Below the pieces are notes generated by a model. It was given only the letters and a program-made list of their open reading frames with translations, was not told the origin of the DNA and ran no database searches. 64,000 nt of DNA from Qipengyuania pacifica. Its GTDB lineage: Bacteria; Pseudomonadota; Alphaproteobacteria; Sphingomonadales; Sphingomonadaceae. This document shows, piece by piece, positions 40,465-48,648 of this stretch (position 1 is the stretch's first letter; the number at the start of each line of letters is the position of its first letter). The stretch lies in assembly GCF_019857205.1 (NCBI RefSeq), contig NZ_JAHWXO010000003.1, forward strand, positions 1-64,000, given 5' to 3'. Made by a program: the position numbers and the translations under genes.

Positions 40465-41264
40465 GCAAACTCCTTTCATCCAGTGCCGCAATATTGAAGC
40501 AGGCCATCGAAGATTTCAGCCCGACGCATATCGTGTCGATGGTATCGGGCGGCTATGATAGCGCCGCCAGTGATCAGGTGGCGCGCGAACTCGGCGTAAA
40601 GATCGATCTCGTTATGCACGGCAACACACGCTGCGGCATTCCGCAGACCAGTGAGTTCGTGCGTAGCCACTATGGCAGTCTCGGTGAATATGTCGAAGCG
40701 GACGCTGGCACCGCTTACGAAGACTATGTTTTGCGCAAGGGCTTCTTTGGCAAGGGTATTGCCGCCCACGGCTTTTCATATCGCATTCTGAAAGCCACCC
40801 CGTTCCGCAAGGCTGTTTCCAAGCACATTCGCCAGCGCAAGCGTGATGTTCGCGTCATGCTCCTTAACGGTGCGCGCAAGGATGAAAGCGAGAACCGTCA
40901 GAAGCATTTGCAAACATTCCGTCGTGACCCTGCCTGCCCGAACAATATCTGGGTGAACCTCATCCACGATTGGGACCAGCAGAGCCGCGACGATTATCTG
41001 CGCAGCCGCAAAACCCCGCTAAACCCGGTTGCCACTCAGCTTTGCCGTTCTGGCGAGTGCATGTGCGGCACCATGCAAACCGCGCAAGAGCGTGGCGAGG
41101 CGGCGGCAATCTATCCCGAGTGGGGGAATTGGCTTTCCGAACTGGAGCAGGAAGCACGGCGCTTGCACGGCTTTGGGTGGGGCGAGCCATTCCCCAAGAT
41201 CGACCGACGCCAGAAGATGCTGCCACTCGATTTCCAACCCATGTGCAAAGACTGTGTGAGGTAG
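40461..41264 (+). CDS. PAPS reductase-like PP-loop protein
   Basis: A 267-residue protein. The PP-loop SGGYDS (residues 29-34) binds an ATP-type nucleotide, followed by VKIDLVMHGNTRCGIPQTSE typical of the PAPS-reductase/ATP-sulfurylase family. Near the C terminus is CRSGECMCGTMQTAQERGEA, the Cys-rich SGECxCG element common in phage members. The GTG start overlaps the upstream stop (GTGA). Phage homologues are of unsettled function; sulfur transfer to DNA or RNA, or a nucleotidyl reaction, is possible. No dnd genes are present. Confidence 0.8.
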   Translation: MSKLLSSSAAILKQAIEDFSPTHIVSMVSGGYDSAASDQVARELGVKIDLVMHGNTRCGIPQTSEFVRSHYGSLGEYVEADAGTAYEDYVLRKGFFGKGIAAHGFSYRILKATPFRKAVSKHIRQRKRDVRVMLLNGARKDESENRQKHLQTFRRDPACPNNIWVNLIHDWDQQSRDDYLRSRKTPLNPVATQLCRSGECMCGTMQTAQERGEAAAIYPEWGNWLSELEQEARRLHGFGWGEPFPKIDRRQKMLPLDFQPMCKDCVR

Positions 41265-41266
41265 AA

Positions 41267-41419
41267 ATGAGGCTTACAACATCGGACGCCCTTAGGCGAG
41301 CCAGAGGGGCATTGGCTGCGATTGTGGCCGACCCTGATAGCAGTCAGTCGGCCGTCGATATAGCGAAACGGGCTTTACGAGAAACAGCCTTTCCCACCCC
41401 CGAAAGGGGGGAGTTGTGA
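41267..41419 (+). CDS. 50-residue hypothetical protein
   Basis: Starts 2 bp after the PP-loop gene with GAGG upstream; helical and basic (LRRARGALAAIVADPDSSQS). Its stop overlaps the next start. Confidence 0.55.
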   Translation: MRLTTSDALRRARGALAAIVADPDSSQSAVDIAKRALRETAFPTPERGEL

Positions 41420-41700
41420 TGGCTTACGGCGATTTACCACACGATGCCCCGTGCAAGCCCAACAAGGGCAAGGAGGATGGCGCCTGCAACCGCCAGTCCT
41501 GTCAAGCTGAACCAGCGCGTTGGTACAATCACGGCAGCCTCTCTTGGTACTGCGATGATTGCCGCAAAGACATTCAGTTCGACAGCTTCAATCTGCGCGA
41601 TTGGCAACTGAATTGGCGGCCCCGGCTCGGCCATCCGATGTTCGAAACACGTCAGCAGATGGACGCCCGCACCCCCACAGGAGAAACCCATCATGGATAG
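41419..41700 (+). CDS. Zinc-binding hypothetical protein
   Basis: A 93-residue protein with CNRQSCQ and WYCDDCRKDI, a four-Cys zinc site, and a Trp-rich middle. The ATG at 41419 has GGGGGGAG upstream; a GTG lies one codon earlier. Confidence 0.6.
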   Translation: MAYGDLPHDAPCKPNKGKEDGACNRQSCQAEPARWYNHGSLSWYCDDCRKDIQFDSFNLRDWQLNWRPRLGHPMFETRQQMDARTPTGETHHG

Positions 41701-42229
41701 GACCAAGGACGTGCCGGAGGTGACGCAGGCGGATCGTGAGGCGGGATGGCTGTATCGGCCTTCCTGCTACAAGGAGGATCCAGAGACGAAGGCTTGGTGG
41801 ATGGAGGGAGGCTATGATCGCGCTGGCGGTGTGCCGAACCAAGCCTTCGCCCGCCACCGCACCGAAGCCACCCGCCCCCTCACGGCAGAGATAGCAGACC
41901 TACGGCAGCGCACCGAGTCTCTTTGGGATGCCATCAAGCACGGCGACGATGAACACCGAGCATGGCTCAAGGAGGCGATCAACGCGCACCTTGCTGGCGA
42001 AGCTGTTCCAGAAACGCGCGGAAAAGGTCGCAAAGAAGCCGAAATCAGCGACCTACGTGCTCAACTGGATGAGGCGATGTGGGTGATGAAAGAAGCGCGG
42101 TTCCTTTGCGACCGCCTTGGAGAATTGGACTGGTCGCAGGACATTGATGACCTCGCCAACGACTTCAATGGTCATGTCGATCCGCCGCTTTCACGCCTTC
42201 GTCGGGTACTGTCGGAGATGAAGCCATGA
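41693..42229 (+). CDS. Hypothetical coiled-coil phage protein
   Basis: A 178-residue protein: an N-terminal ADREAGWLYRPSCYKEDPET region, then two helical coiled-coil stretches. Overlaps its neighbours by 8 and 4 bp. Not recognised. Confidence 0.6.
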   Translation: MDRTKDVPEVTQADREAGWLYRPSCYKEDPETKAWWMEGGYDRAGGVPNQAFARHRTEATRPLTAEIADLRQRTESLWDAIKHGDDEHRAWLKEAINAHLAGEAVPETRGKGRKEAEISDLRAQLDEAMWVMKEARFLCDRLGELDWSQDIDDLANDFNGHVDPPLSRLRRVLSEMKP

Positions 42230-42564
42230 GCCGCACCGGACAACTCAGCCGCCAGCAAGACCATGCCGCGCGTGATGTTCTCACCCGCGAATGGGTAGCA
42301 AACTATAGCATTGCAGACCTGCACTATCGTCTCGGCAAGGCTGTCGAAGATCGTCCAGGCGTTTTGCACATAGCGAGCGGACCAAAGCACAATACCGATA
42401 AGCGGCTGTTCGATGGTGCCTATCTCGACTGTCATCCGAACATGGATTGCGCCAATCGGTTGCAGGAATTTGCCGCCGAAGCACGCGATCGCATGGGCGA
42501 GGCGAGGTGGGCGGAACTCAACGCCGAATGGGACGACGCACAATCAATGGCAGGGAGTGTTTGA
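42226..42564 (+). CDS. Hypothetical phage protein
   Basis: A 112-residue protein (REWVANYSIADLHYRLGKAV, DGAYLDCHPNMDCANRLQEF). ATGA overlap with the upstream gene. Not recognised. Confidence 0.6.
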   Translation: MSRTGQLSRQQDHAARDVLTREWVANYSIADLHYRLGKAVEDRPGVLHIASGPKHNTDKRLFDGAYLDCHPNMDCANRLQEFAAEARDRMGEARWAELNAEWDDAQSMAGSV

Positions 42565-42565
42565 G

Positions 42566-42964
42566 ATGGATATCGACATCATGGAGTATGTCAATGAGGC
42601 CGAGATCAAGGACGCCATCCTTTCTGGGCTGAGTGGATATGCCCGAGAGAACGCTGAGCGGATCATTACGAACGCAGGCTATTCTCTCGCCACCGACATC
42701 GCCAACGCCAAACTTGACGACGACGCAGGCCAGAAAATCTACGACAAGGCAGTGAGCCTTCTGGACGACCTATCCACGTTCACCATGTTCGATCTCGGCG
42801 GATACGGGAGGCCCCCAAGTGAAGCCCGACAGATACTGAACAGCGCCGTCCGCAAGGAAGCAGATGCGCTTTCGGCGGCTATTCGGTCGGCCATCCACAA
42901 CCTGACTAAGCGCGAAATCGTGGACATCGTAAAGTCTGGCGCGGTCAAGGTGGTGATCGAATGA
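42566..42964 (+). CDS. Helical hypothetical phage protein
   Basis: A 132-residue protein, helical throughout (EAEIKDAILSGLSGYARENA, ADALSAAIRSAIHNLTKREI). GGGAG lies about 12 bp upstream of the ATG. Not recognised. Confidence 0.6.
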   Translation: MDIDIMEYVNEAEIKDAILSGLSGYARENAERIITNAGYSLATDIANAKLDDDAGQKIYDKAVSLLDDLSTFTMFDLGGYGRPPSEARQILNSAVRKEADALSAAIRSAIHNLTKREIVDIVKSGAVKVVIE

Positions 42965-43104
42965 CCCGCTCGCACACATACGAACGCAGCCACAGGTGCG
43001 CACCCCGCCAGAACTTTGGCGGCGGCTACCACTACAACGCGCCCATCCTGCCGATGGAGAGGCCCGGACTGTTTGCGCGGATATTCAAAGGATCGAGAGC
43101 ATGA
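42961..43104 (+). CDS. 47-residue basic protein
   Basis: Overlaps both neighbours by 4 bp (ATGA). Basic and aromatic (SHTYERSHRCAPRQNFGGGY). The double coupling supports it. Confidence 0.5.
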   Translation: MTRSHTYERSHRCAPRQNFGGGYHYNAPILPMERPGLFARIFKGSRA

Positions 43105-43280
43105 GCGATAACGCACCTTGGAAAGAGTTCAATGGAACCGAAAGCCCGGTCGCTGCGGATGTCCGCGTAGCCGTGCGGAATGCAAACAGTTCCTCGCCGT
43201 TAGCCCAGCACATGGAGGCTGACGCAGGCGTGGTGAAGTGGGGAAATGTTACTCACTGGTACGAAACGAGGAAAGCATGA
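43101..43280 (+). CDS. 59-residue hypothetical protein
   Basis: Contains WKEFNGTESPVAADVRVAVR and VKWGNVTHWY, consistent with a small beta-barrel. 4-bp overlaps at both ends. Confidence 0.55.
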   Translation: MSDNAPWKEFNGTESPVAADVRVAVRNANSSSPLAQHMEADAGVVKWGNVTHWYETRKA

Positions 43281-43837
43281 CCAAGACCAACACCGAGGCC
43301 GTGGAGGCGCTTGGAGAGGCGCTGCACAATCTGTCCGCAGTAATGTTAGCGGAAGGTATGTTCGAAAACGACGATGTGCATGGCTCTTACGAGCGTGTCG
43401 TTAGTGCGTTCAAGGCCCTCTCCCCCACCGCCAAGACCGAGCCGAGCGCGGCGGGGTTGGAAGGCGATACACCATCGATGCAGGCGTCACGATTCGCTGA
43501 GATGATAGCTGAGGTACAGGTAGATGGCGCATGCGTTCTTGGACGTAGCGATCTTGGCGACCTCAAAGCAGCTTACACCGCCCTATCCGCCCCCACGCGA
43601 GAGCGGGAGAGCGAGGATAATCTAGATCAATTCCGTGTCGTTACCTTGCAAGTAAGCAAGAGAGACGGGGCTTCGATTGCTCATTCCGTGACCCAACACT
43701 GGGGAATTTACAGCACCGATGAAGAAGCCGTGGGGGCGGCGGTTGCTAAACTGCCAGAGTTGAAGCCGGGATTCTCGGTTGATCAATTCCTTGTCTGCCA
43801 ACCCTTCAACCTACTCAACGAAGGATCAGGCCAGTGA
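43277..43837 (+). CDS. Hypothetical phage protein
   Basis: A 186-residue protein: helical N-terminal half (EALGEALHNLSAVMLAEGMF), then a beta-like half (FRVVTLQVSKRDGASIAHSV, WGIYSTDEEAVGAAVAKLPE). Not recognised. Confidence 0.6.
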   Translation: MTKTNTEAVEALGEALHNLSAVMLAEGMFENDDVHGSYERVVSAFKALSPTAKTEPSAAGLEGDTPSMQASRFAEMIAEVQVDGACVLGRSDLGDLKAAYTALSAPTRERESEDNLDQFRVVTLQVSKRDGASIAHSVTQHWGIYSTDEEAVGAAVAKLPELKPGFSVDQFLVCQPFNLLNEGSGQ

Positions 43838-44106
43838 GTGATATTGTGGAGAACGTAAGAGAGTGGCTTGAGGAAGAGCCTCTGGCCAAGCCGCCCTATT
43901 CTGACATTAGAGACCTACTCGACCACATCGCCGCACTCGAAGCCCGTAACGCTCGGTTGGAGGAAGCGGAGCGCAAGGCTTTCACCGCAGGTTGGCGCGC
44001 CTCGCGCATGGTGAAGACAGAATTCGACAGCAACAACGCGGTCGCAGAAGCATGGGAGGGGTATTCGGCAGTCACCGAAGCCCTCCGCGCCCGAGGGGAG
44101 GGGTAA
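43834..44106 (+). CDS. Hypothetical phage protein
   Basis: A 90-residue protein from a GTG start overlapping the upstream stop. Helical with a coiled-coil segment (LLDHIAALEARNARLEEAER). Not recognised. Confidence 0.6.
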   Translation: MSDIVENVREWLEEEPLAKPPYSDIRDLLDHIAALEARNARLEEAERKAFTAGWRASRMVKTEFDSNNAVAEAWEGYSAVTEALRARGEG

Positions 44107-44110
44107 CACC

Positions 44111-44383
44111 GTGACTGCGCAGGCGATAGCACATCGGTGGCGAAGGGCGCTCAGGAAGGATTCCGGCCTCAAGCTTACGGCCGACCAATTGCGGGAGCTG
44201 ACCGAATACGGCTACCTCCTTGATCTAGCACAGCGTGAAGCCGAGGAAATATGCCCCGCGAAAACAGCCCCTACATCCGTGATCCGTACTGGCTCGACAA
44301 GAGAAGGGATGGCCGCTCGAAGTTCTGGCAGATCGCCAGATACGAAGGCGGGACGGTCCTATATCGAAGCACTCGCAAATTAG
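44111..44383 (+). CDS. Possible excisionase-position protein
   Basis: A 90-residue protein with a GTG start 4 bp after the upstream gene. The first 45 residues (basic, then LKLTADQLRELTEYGYLLDL) are protein-like; the last 44 overlap the integrase N terminus in another frame. Its place directly before int suggests an excision or integration accessory factor, but there is no clear winged-helix motif. Confidence 0.4.
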   Translation: MTAQAIAHRWRRALRKDSGLKLTADQLRELTEYGYLLDLAQREAEEICPAKTAPTSVIRTGSTREGMAARSSGRSPDTKAGRSYIEALAN

Positions 44384-45456
44384 ACGAGGATGCGGCCCGT
44401 GCTGCCATGGACGCCTATATTGACGCTCAGAAGTCACTCAGCCCACAAAAGCCGGACGAGGCGCCGGTTGTGTCGATGCTCGTCAATTATTGGAAAGAGA
44501 AGGGCTGCAAGTCGATCAATAGCGATCAGACCTCGCGATCGCTTCGCACCTTCGCCGCGTTTCTCGCTCAAGACATGGCCGGCGCACACGCCGTCGTAGT
44601 AGATATGGGACCGGCCCTGTTTGAGCGCTTTCGTGAGTGGCGCATAGGGCCACACGACTTCAAGCTGGCATGGTTCGGGGAGCAATACGATTATAGCAGC
44701 GGAGGCGTCTCAGGGGCCACCGTGCAGCGGAACATCAATGACGTTCGCGCTGCGGTGCATCACGCTGAGGCCAATCTGCGTATACCGCTTGCCCCGCGCA
44801 TCCGCGACCTCGATCAACGCTATCTATCAGTCCCACGTGAGCGCGTGCTGACTATCCAGGAAATGGGAAAGATCGCGTGGTTTGCCTCGCACAACCCGGC
44901 GCTGTTCCGCTTCGCAGCATTGCAACTGGCAACAGGGGTTAGGCCAATGGCAGCGATGGCATTCGATCCCGTTACCCAATACGATGACAGGCGGGGGCTT
45001 ATAGACCTTCAGCCTGGCGCATCGCCGCAGACGCGCAAGCGCAACTCGATCATTCCTGCGATCCGACCGATACGGCCTATTCTACGGGCATGGGCCAAGG
45101 ATGGTGCGGACGAGGTGAAAAGCCGCAAGACCGCTTGGCGGAACATGCGAAGGGCCCTTGGCCTATCGGATGACGTATTTCCCAAGACCATCCGGCATAC
45201 CGTCGCAACGATGCTTTATGAAGACGAGAGTGTGCCCGAACGCGAGATCGTGGAAATGCTTGGCCATGAAGGAAAGCTAGCGCGAACCACGCGCATCTAC
45301 GCGAAATATAATCCTACAAGGCTGCGCGCCGTGACACGCGCTCTGGCCACCATTTGGTTGCAGGTCAGCAAAGAGGCTCGTTCGTTTGGCTCTGACCACT
45401 CTCTGGCCACTGGCCTTTCGGGAGGCAAGCTAAAGGTTGTGCAAAAAGTGGAATAA
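44251..45456 (+). CDS. int: Tyrosine integrase
   Basis: A 401-residue site-specific recombinase. The catalytic domain has ATGVRP (Arg231), IRHTVAT (Arg315-His316), MLGHE (His339) and RIYAKY (nucleophile Tyr350). The usual His three residues before Arg315 is Lys312 here. The N-terminal half carries arm-binding and core-binding regions. The gene ends 26 bp from attR, and its 3' end contains the arm-type repeats. It is at the end of the PR operon, so expression would rise on induction. Confidence 0.93.
   Translation: MPRENSPYIRDPYWLDKRRDGRSKFWQIARYEGGTVLYRSTRKLDEDAARAAMDAYIDAQKSLSPQKPDEAPVVSMLVNYWKEKGCKSINSDQTSRSLRTFAAFLAQDMAGAHAVVVDMGPALFERFREWRIGPHDFKLAWFGEQYDYSSGGVSGATVQRNINDVRAAVHHAEANLRIPLAPRIRDLDQRYLSVPRERVLTIQEMGKIAWFASHNPALFRFAALQLATGVRPMAAMAFDPVTQYDDRRGLIDLQPGASPQTRKRNSIIPAIRPIRPILRAWAKDGADEVKSRKTAWRNMRRALGLSDDVFPKTIRHTVATMLYEDESVPEREIVEMLGHEGKLARTTRIYAKYNPTRLRAVTRALATIWLQVSKEARSFGSDHSLATGLSGGKLKVVQKVE
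45341..45409. promoter_or_regulatory. Putative integrase arm-type sites (right arm)
   Basis: CTCTGACCA at 45390-45398 and CTCTGGCCA at 45401-45409 repeat the left-arm pair with identical 11-bp spacing; a third CTCTGGCCA is at 45341-45349. All are inside the integrase coding region. Confidence 0.5.
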
Positions 45457-45481
45457 TGCTAATATTCACGGGCATTTGGAA

Positions 45482-45531
45482 ATGGTGGGCGCGGCAAGGA
45501 TTGAACTTGCGACCCCACCCGTGTGAAGGGT
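45482..45531. repeat. attR: phage-supplied 3' part of tRNA-Val
   Basis: Identical to attL except at 45497 and 45507. Since the prophage lies on the 3' side of the intact tRNA, this 3' part must derive from the phage attP. Confidence 0.9.
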
Positions 45532-45557
45532 GTGCTCTACCACTGAGCTACGCGCCC
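45483..45557 (-). tRNA. tRNA-Val(CAC)
   Basis: 75 nt including an encoded CCA. Acceptor stem GGGCGCG/CGCGCCC, D-arm TAGCTCAGTGGTAGAGC, anticodon stem CACCC/GGGTG with loop TTCACAC (anticodon CAC), T-arm GCAAG-TTCAATC-CTTGC. It is functional-looking despite serving as the integration site. Confidence 0.93.
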
Positions 45558-45639
45558 GCCCGCAAGAGCGGCTTTTTATGGCAGCCGCAGGGCAGGCGCG
45601 CGCCTTTACTGTGCGAATCGATGTGTGGCAAGCCGCCCC

Positions 45640-47520
45640 TTAGCCGGTCACGGATGCCAGGATCCGCGCAAGCCAGGTTTCCGAGATGGTCGACCGGGGT
45701 TGGGTTGCCTTGCTCGGAGGGCAAGCGAGACAATAGGCCTGTGCGCCGCGCGCGCCCAACAGACGATCCCCGTCGGCGGCAATCTGCGAGACGATTGCCG
45801 TCTGACCGCGCGCCATGCGGGCGAATACATCACCGCCCATATCGGCATCTTCGCTACCGCCGATCAGCATCTGGCGCAGCAGAGTGTCATAGGTTGAGGG
45901 CTGCGATCCGAGATATTGCACGTGCCAGTCGTCACCGAGCTTGGCCTGAGCGGCAGTCCAGGCGAGGGCTTCTTCCATACCGCCATATTCATCCACCAGG
46001 CGCAACTGACGTGCCGTGCCGCCGTCCCAGACGCGGCCCTGGCCTACCGCATCGACCTGGTCGCGCGTCATGCCGCGTGCGGCGCCGACGCGGCTGAGGA
46101 AGTCTTCGTATCCGTTTTCGATGAAGGCCTGCATCATGGCGTCAGCCTCGGGCGTGAACCCGCCGATGAAGTCCGGCTGGCCCGACAGGGGCGTGGTGCG
46201 CACGCCATCGGTCGTCACGCCTATCATGGCAGCGGTTTCTTCGAATGTGGGTACGACGGCAAAGATGCCAATCGAGCCGGTGATGGTTTCAGGTTCTGCA
46301 AAGATGCGATCGGCAGGTGTCGACACCCAATAGCCACCGCTGGCCGCAACATTGGCCATGGACACCGCCACTGGGATCTTGCGCGCCTTCTGACGGAGGA
46401 TCGCGTCGCGTATGACTTCGCTAGCGAGCACCGACCCCCCGGGGGAATCCACGCGCACGACCAGCCCGGCGAGATCGTCATCGAGCGCTTCGTCCAGAAG
46501 GGCTGCGATCCTGTCGCCGCCGGCCACGCCGGGACCTGCATCGCCATCAACGATTTCCCCGGCCACGGTGATCACACCGATCGGTTTGCCCTTGGTCGGC
46601 AGGGGGTTATCCGACAGCCACGTCGCAAGCGTCGTGTGGGGATAGGCATTGGGTCCTTCACCCCATTCGTCGTCACCGACCAGTTCGACGACGCGTTTTT
46701 CAAAGTCCGCACGACTTCCCAGCTTGTCCACCAATCCCGCTTGCAGCGCCGCCGTCGCGAGATCGCCGCGAGCTGCAGTCACCCATTCGACTGGCTGGGT
46801 CGTGACGCGTTCGATGTCGGCGCCGGGACGCGCCTTCTTCATATTGGCGCGGTATTCTTCCCACAGCGTCGCATAGAGCGCGCGGGCATTTTCGCGGGCC
46901 GGCTCCGACATGCCGGTGCTGTTGTACGGTTCGACTGCGCTCTTGTATTCGCCCACCTTGTAGACCCGCGCATTGACCTTCAGCTTGTCGAGAAGGCCGG
47001 CATAATAGAGCCGTTCGCCGCCAGGACCTGCGACCACCGCGCCGCCCAGCGGATTGACCCAGACTTCGCTTGCATGGGCCGCCAGCAGCATCGAATCGTC
47101 CGTATACGCCGTTGCATAAGTAAGGACCGGCTTCTGCGCTGCCCGCACTCGGTCGAGCGCCTCGCCGACTTCCTGCAGGTGCACTTGCCCGCCGCCGACA
47201 AAACGGTCGAGATCAAGCACTACAGCATCGATTCTGTCATCCTCGGCCGCCTTGTCCAGAGCGTGGACCAGGTCGCGGGCCTGATATTCGCCCATCGGTG
47301 CCTGTCCGGAAAGGAGCGCGGCGAACGGATCGACTTCGGTACGTTCTTCCACGATGGCGCCGTCGAGTGCGAGAAGAAGTGCCCCGTCACGAACGGAAGC
47401 CGGGCTCGGCCGGGCGGTGAGGACGGCGAAGAGCGCAGAAAAGAACAACAGCATGAAAACGAGCACGAGCCCGTCCTTTATGCCTACCAGCAGGCGCCAC
47501 ACTTTTCCGGCAAATCGCAT
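45640..47520 (-). CDS. sppA: Signal peptide peptidase SppA (67K type)
   Basis: A 626-residue protein with an N-terminal membrane segment (DGLVLVFMLLFFSALFAVLT) and two tandem protease domains. The C-terminal half has VRVDSPGGSVLASEV and VSMANVAASGGYWVSTPAD, with catalytic Ser in ASGGYW; the N-terminal domain should provide the Lys (YKVGEYKSAVEPY), as in E. coli SppA. It degrades cleaved signal peptides in the inner membrane. Divergent from pyrB. Confidence 0.95.
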   Translation of the reverse strand: MRFAGKVWRLLVGIKDGLVLVFMLLFFSALFAVLTARPSPASVRDGALLLALDGAIVEERTEVDPFAALLSGQAPMGEYQARDLVHALDKAAEDDRIDAVVLDLDRFVGGGQVHLQEVGEALDRVRAAQKPVLTYATAYTDDSMLLAAHASEVWVNPLGGAVVAGPGGERLYYAGLLDKLKVNARVYKVGEYKSAVEPYNSTGMSEPARENARALYATLWEEYRANMKKARPGADIERVTTQPVEWVTAARGDLATAALQAGLVDKLGSRADFEKRVVELVGDDEWGEGPNAYPHTTLATWLSDNPLPTKGKPIGVITVAGEIVDGDAGPGVAGGDRIAALLDEALDDDLAGLVVRVDSPGGSVLASEVIRDAILRQKARKIPVAVSMANVAASGGYWVSTPADRIFAEPETITGSIGIFAVVPTFEETAAMIGVTTDGVRTTPLSGQPDFIGGFTPEADAMMQAFIENGYEDFLSRVGAARGMTRDQVDAVGQGRVWDGGTARQLRLVDEYGGMEEALAWTAAQAKLGDDWHVQYLGSQPSTYDTLLRQMLIGGSEDADMGGDVFARMARGQTAIVSQIAADGDRLLGARGAQAYCLACPPSKATQPRSTISETWLARILASVTG

Positions 47521-47622
47521 CCATGAATCTCCTGTTGTCGGGGGGATTAGGGAACCCTGCCGTGCATTGCCACTGGAAAGCGCTTGAGCGGGCGATAGGC
47601 CTCGACTAAGGGCGTGGTCTCA

Positions 47623-48648
47623 ATGACATCGACGCCAAACTCGCCGCACGCGGCCCGCTATCCAGCGGGCGCGCTCGCATTTCCGCACCGGGACCTTATC
47701 GGTATCGGCCAGCTGGAACGGCACGAAATCCTGTTCCTGCTCGACGAGGCGGAGCAGTGGGTGCGATTGAACCGTCAGGCATCCAAGCACGAAAATCTTC
47801 TGTCTGGCCTGACCGTAATCAACGCCTTCTTCGAGAACTCAACCCGCACCCTGCTAAGCTTTGAAATCGCGGGCAAACGTCTTGGCGCGGACGTCGTCAA
47901 CATGCACGCTGCGCAATCGAGCGTGAAGAAGGGCGAAACGCTGATCGACACGGCGATAACGCTGAACGCCATGCATGCCGACGCCATCGTCATCCGGCAT
48001 GGATCGAGCGGAGCGACACAATTGATCGCCGATAAGGTGGACTGCCCGGTCCTCAATGCCGGTGACGGTCAACACGAACATCCAACACAGGCCTTGCTCG
48101 ACGCGCTGGCCTTGAGGCACGCCCTGCGGGATCGGGGCGAAGCATCCGAAGATTTCACCGGATTGAAGATCGTCATTTGCGGTGACATTTTGCATAGCCG
48201 CGTGGCGCGTTCGAACCTGCTGTGCCTGCAGGCATTGGGAGCGAGCGTCCGCCTATGCGCACCCCCTGCACTGATGCCTGCGGGTATCGAGGCGATGGGG
48301 GCCGAGGTTTATCACGATTTCGATGCTGCATTGGACGGCGCGGACGTGGTCATGATGCTTCGACTTCAGACCGAGCGCATGAGTGGGCAGTTCATCCCTT
48401 CCGCCCGGGAATATCATCACCTTTACGGCCTGACCAAGAAACGCCTGGCGCAAGCGGCCGAAGATGCCTTGGTCATGCATCCGGGACCGATGAACCGGGG
48501 CGTGGAAATCGACAGCGAGGTAGCCGACATGATCGATCGCTCGATCATCACCAGACAGGTGGAAATGGGGGTCGCCATTCGCATGGCAGCGCTTGACGTG
48601 CTGACCCGCCGTTCACGCTGCGTCGATGGATGGGGAGCAGCGGCATGA
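47623..48648 (+). CDS. pyrB: Aspartate carbamoyltransferase catalytic subunit
   Basis: A 341-residue enzyme of pyrimidine synthesis (carbamoyl phosphate + aspartate). Diagnostic motifs: FFENSTRT (carbamoyl-phosphate site), [21 protein letters not shown] and [14 protein letters not shown] at 47623 with TAAGGG upstream is preferred over a GTG at 47614. No pyrI is present; it is followed directly by a PyrC-like gene with a 4-bp overlap, the class A arrangement in which PyrB requires a non-catalytic PyrC partner. Confidence 0.96.
   Translation: MTSTPNSPHAARYPAGALAFPHRDLIGIGQLERHEILFLLDEAEQWVRLNRQASKHENLLSGLTVINAFFENSTRTLLSFEIAGKRLGADVVNMHAAQSSVKKGETLIDTAITLNAMHADAIVIRHGSSGATQLIADKVDCPVLNAGDGQHEHPTQALLDALALRHALRDRGEASEDFTGLKIVICGDILHSRVARSNLLCLQALGASVRLCAPPALMPAGIEAMGAEVYHDFDAALDGADVVMMLRLQTERMSGQFIPSAREYHHLYGLTKKRLAQAAEDALVMHPGPMNRGVEIDSEVADMIDRSIITRQVEMGVAIRMAALDVLTRRSRCVDGWGAAA

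Larger units (their letters stand above)
14..45531. mobile_element. Complete podovirus-like prophage integrated in tRNA-Val
   Basis: A 50-bp direct repeat (14-63 and 45482-45531, 48 identities) bounds about 45.4 kb holding an integrase, repressor/Cro switch, replication and recombination genes, terminase, portal, capsid, tail and ejection proteins, and lysis genes. No essential module is visibly missing and no structural gene is visibly broken, so it may be inducible (inference). The virion gene order (TerS, TerL, portal, Bbp19-like, scaffold, capsid, Bbp16-like cement, tail tube and nozzle, T7 gp13/gp14-like, large ejection proteins, spike) is that of BPP-1-type podoviruses. I see no reverse transcriptase and no phage RNA polymerase. 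Confidence 0.95.

Noticed and set aside
45916..47526. Long open frame (536 codons) on the plus strand
   Set aside because: It is antisense to sppA, which has clear catalytic motifs; the His/Arg-rich translation is typical of a shadow frame in high-GC DNA.
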